NCBI RefSeq assembly: GCF_026262505.1
Contig: NC_067208.1
Span: forward strand, 19,601,962 to 19,665,961
Origin: Trichomonas vaginalis G3
Lineage: Eukaryota > Parabasalia > Trichomonadida > Trichomonadidae
Length of the DNA stretch: 64,000 bases
Reading direction: 5' to 3'
Numbering within the stretch: position 1 is the stretch's first letter; each line of letters starts with the position of its first letter. The notes under the pieces were generated by a model. The model was not told the origin of the DNA and ran no database searches. It saw nothing but the letters and a program-made list of their open reading frames with translations. The position numbers were made by a program, and so were the translations under genes. Shown here one piece after another: positions 57,613-64,000 of this stretch.

Positions 57613-58569
57613 ATGACGAATCCAAACAAGGACCCCTATGTTTCTAAAGCGACAAAGAAAGCACTCATGATAAAAATCTTTAGTTCAACACCAAATGCTT
57701 GGTTTATGGATATCTTGGAAAACATTCCGAGGGATAGAGAAGATGGACCACCATACTGGTTAATATTTGTTGGTCAAAACACAAGATACTGTGAAAGCCA
57801 TACCATTATGGTCCAAAAATATTTTAGATGTGAAAACTGCTTTGACAATATTCGTTGACAAATACCATCCAACAAAACTGACATCTGACTGTGAAAGTTC
57901 TTTCAAATCAGATGATGTAAAAAACTATCTGCGTTCAAAAAATGTAAACCAATATTTCATTGTCGACCAAAACCATTCTGCTCTTGGTGTCATTGACGGT
58001 TGTATAAAAATGTTAAGAGACTTAAACCAACCACAAGGTGGTGAAGCAAATGAAATGTCATATGACGACAAGTATAGACACTTCTCCCAGGCAAAGATGA
58101 GACAAGTTTAAATATTTACAATAGCCGTAAACAAAAAGGTTTGGGAAACCACTCCCCCGAAGAAATGAAAAAACAACCCTGACTTAGAGAAAGACTATAT
58201 ATTTAATAATTTAGTCAAAAGAGACAAACAAGAAAGAATGCCGGGCTTCAAACTTCAGAAAGGTGACAAAGAAAAATAGAAATACCTAAACGCGACCCAT
58301 ATGAAAATACTATTGGACTATGACAAACAATGGGAACCGACAGGTACTCACATTCGTGTTCGTTAAAATAGAAGAAAGTATACAAAGAGAATATTATGAA
58401 GTTTTAGGCAAACATGGCAAAATGTACACACTGCAAGCAGAAGATAAAACTACTATTGTCAGACCTCGTTTCAAACTTGTCAAAGTTCAAGGTGTATACT
58501 TTCAAAGACAGTTCCTAACAAATATAAGACAACTCCTGACGAATATGCTAAAGAAGTTGAAAATGACGA
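57613..58569 (+). pseudogene. Retroviral-type integrase (Element 3)
   Basis: Starts MTNPNKDPYVSKATKK after TTAAAAAATG. The rve-like core is seen in KLTSDCESSFKS and LGVIDGCIKMLRDLNQ, the latter matching RFIRTLRDLNQ in the Element 2 integrase; a C-terminal SH3-like part lies near 58340-58500. Looks broken in several places. Confidence 0.65.
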
Positions 58570-59893
58570 CTAAGCATTTCTATACCATGCGTAAACTGTC
58601 ATGTAAGGTGGCATGTAGTCTTTACTTTGTCCCGTTGTTTTGCGTATATCCTGAGAACGCGATGTGTATGGTTTCCTCCTCCCTCAGTGTTACTCCAGTA
58701 ACAATTTATAGCAAACTTAACGTTGTCTTTAACATCATATCCTTTACCTTTTGTCATTGCTGACCAATCCCAAAATTTATGCTTATGCCAACCTGCTTGA
58801 GATGTACTTAAATCTATGTAGTGACTATGTGCAGGTAAATTTTCACCTGAAATCGTTTTACTTCCACCTGTTTCCTTTGAAGAGTTTGCACAATACAAAA
58901 ACCTGTCGACTATTTGAGTCCAAGTTCCAAAACCAAGTACTACTTCTGGTCTGGTAGAGTTCATTGAAACATATAATGAGCCAACCGGGTACATAAGATT
59001 CGGCAAAATTTGTTTAAGCACATTGAGTTCCTGTCTTAGATGCATAATACTATTGTCATTAGATATCAAAGTATCTACAAGACTTGTTGCCGGTGGTATT
59101 GTTGGACCTTTACTTGGCAAGGTTGTGTTTAGTGTAATATCATCTGCTGTAAAAGTTGTAAAACTTGTATGTGTATGGTTCTTGTCTGCTTTCTTCTCTA
59201 ACTCATCGTTAACATAAGTTTTATCTGCTTTAAGGTCTAAACATCCTGAAACCCATCCTGTATCGGCTTTAGTTTTTAAAATCTTCGATGTCCATTCATG
59301 ATACCAGTCAGCCCTTTCTATAATTTCTTTATCTTTTTCATCCACATATTCCTTATCTGCTTTCTTCTCTAACGCACTAGCCACACATTCCTTATCCGCT
59401 TTCTTTTCAAGGCTAACGTTTAAGTCTGTTATTTCAGATATAGAATGTGTATGAGTCTTTTTAGAATATTCGTTTTCAGCTCTTGTCACTTCACTTGACA
59501 TTTTATTGTCAACATATTTTTTGTCTGCTAGTTCAGGATGAGTATGTTCTTTTGTTGCATAAGCATTGTTAGCTCTTTCTTCTTCTTTTGCTATTGCATC
59601 GTCTACATATTCTTTGTCAGCTTTGTTGTCAACATCTGCTTTCAAAAGAGTTCATTTATAGGTTTCTCGTTTAAAGTTCCTTTTGTTGGATTTATACAGA
59701 CAGTATTGTTCTTCTTGTCTTGAAATAGAAACTCATCTGTCATTGGGTTTAATGTCAGTTTTAAGTTTCCTTCTTTCAATGACTCAGATATCTTAGAATA
59801 GTTTGAAAAGTTTGTTGTGTTCTTATTTAGAGCTTGCATAATGAGTTGTCGGTTGTGTTGTATTTCTCTCATGGAAGCAATATCTTTCGACAT
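58570..59893 (-). pseudogene. Fibre protein with phage collar-like tip (Element 3)
   Basis: Attachment part at 59642-59893, then KADK repeats and tip at 58599-59645. The region KADTGWVSGCLDLKADKTYV and the tip from VDRFLYCANSS to the HKHKFWDWS part are nearly the same as in the Element 1 fibre (43277-44908). Looks broken. Receptor-binding role inferred from the phage-like tip with HxH pairs. Confidence 0.7.
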
Positions 59894-59911
59894 TTTTATT
59901 CTAGATAAAAT

Positions 59912-60772
59912 ATGCTTTCAATAGAAAAAAAAGAAAATTCAAGAGTTGCTACAACTAAACCATTAGATGAACTTTTTACTAATGTCGGTCAAAAGTTTGA
60001 GACAGAGACCGTAAAGCATGAAGGCTATCGTTTTGACTACCCATTAAGATGGCTAAGAGACCCATCTGTCACAAAAGCTATTGGCTTTCGTAGAATGAAG
60101 TTCATTTCAGAAGCCATACATGGTTTCCCATTTACGGTCGGTTTTGAAGTTCGATACTAAACAAAGAAAAACGTATGTATGAGAAAATTGAACAGGGAAA
60201 ACTTTTACAAGTTAGTTTGCTTGTAAACTTAGAAACAACTCTTCAAGCTTTTCAAGAAAAAATAAACGATATCTATATCGAATATGCAAACCAGTATAAC
60301 ATTGACGAGGGAGAGTACCATCTCGATATTATTTATGACAGGAAAAATGCAACTGTTAAAATCAATAGAATAGAAGACCTTGGAGAAAACGTTTATATTT
60401 CTACAAAATATAACAACTTGGCATGGTATAGATTTATGAGGATGTTAAATCAGCCTGCAGCATATCCAGTACACACCAGACTTTTATGAAGTCGAAAACC
60501 CTAATGGAACATATGAAAATGTTTTCGACCCAGCTGCTATTATTGTTCATGCTTCATTTTCTGGCGCCCAAAACTCTTTCTTATGCTTGGCAAATGACTT
60601 TTACGAAAAACCTACAAAGTTATATGAACCGCCGAGTGGAAGTATTTCAGATCTTCAAGTATGGTTTACTACAGATGGAAGAAAAAGAATAATTCCATTA
60701 TACCATGCGTTTTACTTAGAACTTAGTTTCATATACAACTACTATCGAACGGTAAAAAATATAATTTTTTAA
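59912..60772 (+). pseudogene. Penton-like minor capsid protein (Element 3)
   Basis: Near the start, FDYPLRWLRDPSVTKAIGFRRMKF carries the family pattern seen at 21042, 36942 and 42042-42548. Later stretches (60175-60489 and 60587-60772) are beta-rich. Looks broken. Divergent from the fibre gene. Confidence 0.55.
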
Positions 60773-61012
60773 TACGGTTGAGGTGTTGGATTTGGTTGCC
60801 AACTAGACTGTGGTGCAGGTTCAGGCTGTTGTATAACAGGAGCTTGCTCTTCTGGTTCAGGGTCTTTAGGTATAATACCAACAAACTGACCTACTCTTTT
60901 ACCAATATTTTTTGACTCCGTTCCAAATTCCTCTTCCTACGGTTTTTATTCCATTCCATATACCTCTTCCAACATTTCGAAAGAAGTTTCCAATACTACT
61001 GAAGAAACCCAT
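60769..61012 (-). pseudogene. Amphipathic peptide plus Pro-rich tail remnant (Element 3)
   Basis: Begins MGFFSSIGNFFRNVGRGIWN and continues with a second GRGIWNG unit, an amphipathic Gly/Trp/Phe/Lys helix, then a Pro/Gln/Glu-rich end (near 60780-60850). Resembles the Element 1 protein at 14410-14625 in its first 35 residues. Looks broken. Confidence 0.5.
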
Positions 61013-61016
61013 TTTA

Positions 61017-61486
61017 CTATATGTAAAAATCTAATGTCCACCTAGTCTTTTTGCGTTTCCTGTTGAGTTCCATAGCATTCTTTAACTGGAGCTCATACAT
61101 TCTGTTTCTCCTCTGGTAGAAAACATATTCTGGGTCAACTCCTGTGTTCGCGTCATCTGCATAAAGTTGTTTATATCCCACTTCAGGGTTGTATAAAACT
61201 CTTTCCATCTCATATTTGCATACCATGTGCAAACCTAACGCAGCGTCATTTGACATGGCAGTTTGCATTTGTACATCTGTTGGCACTTGACCATAGTTTG
61301 CCATTGCAGTTTGTATTCTAACTTCATTTGGAATATTCTCTGGTTTGGTTGTCCAGGTTGCTGTGCATTCGCTAAGTCTGTGCGTCCATTTAATATTAGA
61401 TAAAAATATCTCTTACGAGTACATATACTGAACATTTGCAGGCATTGGTTCATCTTCATATTCTCTGTACTTTTCTGCCACGTCAA
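61017..61486 (-). pseudogene. Uncharacterised gene remnant (Element 3)
   Basis: Open stretches 61017-61304 and 61235-61486; the first encodes a helical Tyr/Asn/Glu-rich sequence ending in RKRKKTRW. Looks broken. No family recognised. Confidence 0.4.
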
Positions 61487-61526
61487 ATAAAAAATGACAC
61501 AATGAAAAAACCTAAAACAAGTAGTC

Positions 61527-62345
61527 CTATTTCAAACCACATTTACTTACTAATAAAATTTCTTTGTTATGACACTTTCTCCGGTTTATAGGACCTCTCT
61601 CATATTCTATCTTGTCATATCTAAACTCATAGTCATGTATGTCCTCTAACCATCTCATAACGGTTTCCAAACCACTTTTATCGGATGTAAAGTAAAAGCA
61701 TGGATGGTTATGTAAAACGTCTAAAGTTTCTAAAGAGTCTCTCAAAGTCCAGTCTACTTGGTATTGAAAATCCCATGTGTTATAGAACGGCGGGTCCACT
61801 ATAAAGAAAAAATTTTCCTTGTCTTTATATTTTTCATACAACTCTGTCCAATAACATCTCACAAACTCTATACCCTCAATATATTTTTCTATGTCCTCTT
61901 TGAAAACATTTGTATAGTTAAGATATAAAACTTTTGACATAAGTGTTTCAATGTCATGAACTCTTATAGAACCACTATATAATAGTCTAGCAGATATACT
62001 ATCCCAGTCTATATATTCTGCTTTTTTCAAAACCTCTCTCACAATATTTTTGTTATCTAATGGTATACGTTCCATCTTACCTATCTGAATCTTTTCTTTT
62101 AACTCTTTCAATATATTGTTTGTGTCTGGAATATGTTTGAGACGGTCCATATAGTTGTCGAAGTCATTGCATATAATCTTTGAGTCTGGGAATATTGTAT
62201 GGCACAAATGGGATATATAGAAACTTCCACCGAACAAATCTACAAATGTTAGACCATTCGGTAGTTTCTTAAGTTCTCTCAATATAATATCTTTACATCT
62301 ACTCTTATTTCCAAAGAACGGTAACGGTGGTTTTGTAAAATTCAT
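61527..62345 (-). CDS. D12-class DNA adenine N6-methyltransferase (Element 3)
   Basis: 272 residues, the best-kept gene of Element 3. PFFGNKSR near residue 9-16 and FVDLFGGSFYISHL near 34-47 form the S-adenosylmethionine site; VDPPF (about 182-186) is the DPPY-type catalytic motif; CFYFTSDKSG is the following strand. Dam/M.DpnII-like enzymes methylate adenine in a short DNA site. It may mark element DNA or affect host expression; N6-methyladenine and Maverick-derived methyltransferases have been reported in Trichomonas vaginalis. Start context TATATATAAATGAA. Target unknown. Confidence 0.85.
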   Translation of the reverse strand: MNFTKPPLPFFGNKSRCKDIILRELKKLPNGLTFVDLFGGSFYISHLCHTIFPDSKIICNDFDNYMDRLKHIPDTNNILKELKEKIQIGKMERIPLDNKNIVREVLKKAEYIDWDSISARLLYSGSIRVHDIETLMSKVLYLNYTNVFKEDIEKYIEGIEFVRCYWTELYEKYKDKENFFFIVDPPFYNTWDFQYQVDWTLRDSLETLDVLHNHPCFYFTSDKSGLETVMRWLEDIHDYEFRYDKIEYERGPINRRKCHNKEILLVSKCGLK

Positions 62346-62442
62346 TTATATATAATAATAAAAATGTTTTTACCCGAAAAGTGACAGAAAAGTGACAAAT
62401 CATGAAAACATATATAATTTGTGAAAAGTGACACATTATATA

Positions 62443-62574
62443 ATGTTTTCGACCCAGAAGAAGGCTTCTTCCCAGAAGCAATGGAGGAAGAAGAAGAGTC
62501 CTCCGAATTCACACCAGAAGACTAACAATTTTCCGAATAAAAACTTCATTTATACTAAACATCTTCAGGGCTAG
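62443..62574 (+). CDS. Possible very small basic protein (Element 3)
   Basis: 43 residues, Lys/Ser/Gln/Asn-rich, start context TTATATAATG; it ends inside the right terminal repeat. Another frame here is strongly acidic, so coding is uncertain. Confidence 0.25.
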   Translation: MFSTQKKASSQKQWRKKKSPPNSHQKTNNFPNKNFIYTKHLQG

Positions 62575-62611
62575 AGGGCGCAACGCGCCTGGAAGCCCCA
62601 CTACCTTTTTT
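62537..62611. repeat. Element 3 right terminal repeat
   Basis: Complement of 48635-48708 apart from a few bases. The apical stem here is GGCGC-AAC-GCGCC (62577-62589) where the left end has GGCAC-TTC-GTGCC: the stem bases differ but pairing is kept. Ends CTACCTTTTTT. Confidence 0.85.
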
Positions 62612-63161
62612 GTACCGAAATTGGCTACTATCCCTAAATGCAACAATCATAAATGACACTTTTATCAAAAAACGTGTTTAATTCAAATTTGGCGGGCTTT
62701 TGGTCGTAGATTAATTTAACTAATATGAATTTGGATTGTGCTTTCCTTATTGATGTAATGATATTTTCACTAATAAAAAATGAAATATACACAAAGAAAA
62801 AATTTATTCCAAAATTATCATTGCATTTTATTTGAAGAAATTTTGAAAACACATCATACACATACTATAAATGAATATTATCATCTTAATTTTAATAAAT
62901 TTCATTTACTTGGAAAGATGCAAGATCATCTTGTACTTACTCTTCGATTTATTCCATGTAACTTCGCAGGTAATAATGGCGCACTTACCTCTATTTTGGA
63001 TTTTTATAGTTTCCCTCAAAACACATTCTATGGACTTACGCTCGTATCGCGTTAAAAAATGTCGTTAAAATTGCCCACACGCCTAAAATTCAATGTTTCG
63101 GATCTGATCGGAATGATTTGAAGATTATATTACTAGATAATAGAAAATAAATAAAATGTAA
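62612..63161. other. AT-rich flank with a doubtful reading frame
   Basis: Host-like DNA between Element 3 and the tRNA. A plus frame at 62780-63055 (91 codons; His/Asn/Leu-rich) has no recognised domain, and an overlapping frame is equally open. No Element 1 sequence or terminal repeat is recognised, so where Element 1 ends is unresolved. Confidence 0.4.
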
Positions 63162-63162
63162 G

Positions 63163-63234
63163 GGGTGAATGGTATAATGGTTAGTATTGTTGATTGTGGC
63201 TCAATAGATCCGTGTTCGATTCACGGTTCACCCA
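63163..63234 (+). tRNA. tRNA-His (GTG)
   Basis: 72 bases folding as a cloverleaf: acceptor GGGTGAA with TTCACCC, anticodon stem GTTGA (63189-63193) with TCAAT (63201-63205), loop TTGTGGC with anticodon GTG at 63196-63198, and T arm CCGTG-TTCGATT-CACGG. Discriminator base is A (63234). The base before the 5' end is G (63162), where mature tRNA-His needs G-1. Internal B box GTTCGATTC present. Confidence 0.95.
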
Positions 63235-63235
63235 C

Positions 63236-63242
63236 TTTTTTT
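63236..63242 (+). terminator. RNA polymerase III terminator
   Basis: A run of seven T directly after the tRNA-His 3' end (one C between), the standard Pol III stop. Confidence 0.85.
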
Positions 63243-63438
63243 AATATAAAAAACAATGATTTTATTCAGAAAAAATTGAATGAACCAATCAAATCAAGAA
63301 AAGTGAAAATCTTGTTGATAAAAAAAATTGGACATAAATTTTTGAAGGAGAATGCTATACTTTAGTGTTTACAATGTGTGTGATGTGATATTACTATTTT
63401 GCTAGAAAATACAAACAAAAATTTATTATAAAAATATA

Positions 63439-64000
63439 TTATAATGCATTCAAACAATGTACGAGTTCTTCGAGGGCAGGAATCACTGAGTCTTCACAGT
63501 CTTCTATTGACTCATTGAACCTTTTTGCCGAGACTTCTACGTTGAAGTAAGTTTTTTCAAAATCAAGAAGTCTGCAATCGAATTTTGAAGGGTCTTCCGC
63601 ATCATATACGAATAATGCTGAAGAACTATAAATTCTGACATCCGCCTCTTGACGGAGAATCGTAATTCCTTCAATAATCTTTTTAATTTTATCTATAAAT
63701 TTTGGAACAAGATCCTTAACATGGAAAAAGTCTGAGAAGAACTTCATTAGCTCTTCCTTAGTACATGTTGTTCCAAAGTCTCTCTTTAAAAGTGAGGCAT
63801 CTCCGTCTTTTGGCCAATCATCTGGATTTGGAGAATACCACATCGCAGCGCGAACACGAAAATACAATGAACCTGTAGTGCCTTGAGAGCATTTCATTTT
63901 ATGCCTCAAAACTTTATCGTTCGCTGCGCCCATTTCCCATGTTCGAGTTCCCAATTTTACATCAAGAACAGCCGGCTTTGCGTATCCTTTTTGAAGATCT
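63439..64000 (-). CDS. Inositol polyphosphate kinase (IPK family), 3' part
   Basis: Coding runs off the window; about 186 C-terminal residues are present. PAVLDVKLGTRTW (just inside the edge, about 63930-63970) matches the family signature PxxxDxKxG that contacts inositol phosphate and ATP. Downstream are SSSALFVYD and RLLDFEKTY, matching the conserved SSLL and the metal-binding DFA.T motif. The family (IPMK, IP3K, IP6K) phosphorylates inositol phosphates; which member cannot be told without the N-terminal part. An ATG-like start at 63954 is only an internal codon. Confidence 0.85.
   Translation of the reverse strand, partial: DLQKGYAKPAVLDVKLGTRTWEMGAANDKVLRHKMKCSQGTTGSLYFRVRAAMWYSPNPDDWPKDGDASLLKRDFGTTCTKEELMKFFSDFFHVKDLVPKFIDKIKKIIEGITILRQEADVRIYSSSALFVYDAEDPSKFDCRLLDFEKTYFNVEVSAKRFNESIEDCEDSVIPALEELVHCLNAL

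Larger units (their letters stand above)
48635..62611. mobile_element. Maverick/Polinton-like Element 3 (14.0 kb, decayed)
   Basis: Bounded by ~75-bp inverted repeats starting AAAAAAGGTAGTGGGGC. Parts: small basic protein, major capsid, CCG protein, beta-rich virion protein, SF3 helicase, integrase, fibre, penton-like protein, amphipathic protein and D12 methyltransferase. No PolB and no packaging ATPase recognised. Clearly broken, with well over ten breaks, so older or under weaker constraint than Element 2. It lies at the right side of Element 1; no target duplication recognised. Confidence 0.85.

Noticed and set aside
62780-63055. Host gene in the 91-codon frame between Element 3 and tRNA-His
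   Set aside because: No domain, and an overlapping second frame is equally open; support is too weak.

Overview
This window is eukaryotic nuclear DNA from a trichomonad, most likely Trichomonas vaginalis. The evidence is compact intronless genes (Rab GTPase, adenosine deaminase-like protein, protein kinase, TBC RabGAP, DASS transporter, inositol polyphosphate kinase), AT-rich spacers, an initiator-like TCATTT just upstream of one start codon, a Tvmar1-like mariner, and several very large Maverick/Polinton elements stacked together. No search was run; all family calls are by eye from protein motifs.

Layout. 1-690: window edge, then a tandem array of 122-bp units that each fold into a T-shaped (cloverleaf-like) hairpin. 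691-2199: AT-rich DNA without a gene. 2200-8616: host genes for Rab (-), a tandem ADA-like protein (-), a small protein kinase (+) and a TBC-domain RabGAP (-). 8960-10222: a 1.26-kb non-autonomous element with a perfect 20-bp inverted repeat core and a 10-bp flanking direct repeat (Mutator-like hallmarks), carrying a T-shaped hairpin and a 120-bp minisatellite. 11023-12762: host DASS (SLC13-type) anion transporter.

About 12970-62611 is a nest of Maverick/Polinton fossils. Element 1, the outermost, has its major capsid gene interrupted twice: by a 1.5-kb hairpin-array insertion (15118-16643) and by the 22-kb Element 2 (17252-39214). It also received a mariner (44990-46293), and near its right side it abuts Element 3 (48635-62611). 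Element 2 looks mostly whole, with a few breaks: 0.66-kb terminal inverted repeats, protein-primed PolB, integrase, packaging ATPase, major capsid, penton-like proteins, KilA-N proteins and a phage-like fibre. Element 3 is heavily decayed (well over ten breaks). It has short (about 75-bp) terminal repeats, an SF3 (D5-like) helicase where I find no PolB, and a D12-class DNA adenine methyltransferase. Each element is a virus-like module: capsid, minor capsid, fibre, packaging and replication genes plus an integrase for insertion.

62612-64000: host DNA again, with tRNA-His(GTG) and the 3' part of an inositol polyphosphate kinase running off the window.

The least-explained signal is structural. 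T-shaped hairpin units occur at three host or insertion sites, two with the same ~122-bp period. Perfect mini-hairpins with 3-nt loops are scattered through the Mavericks, including inside genes and at their termini, and stem bases covary between copies.
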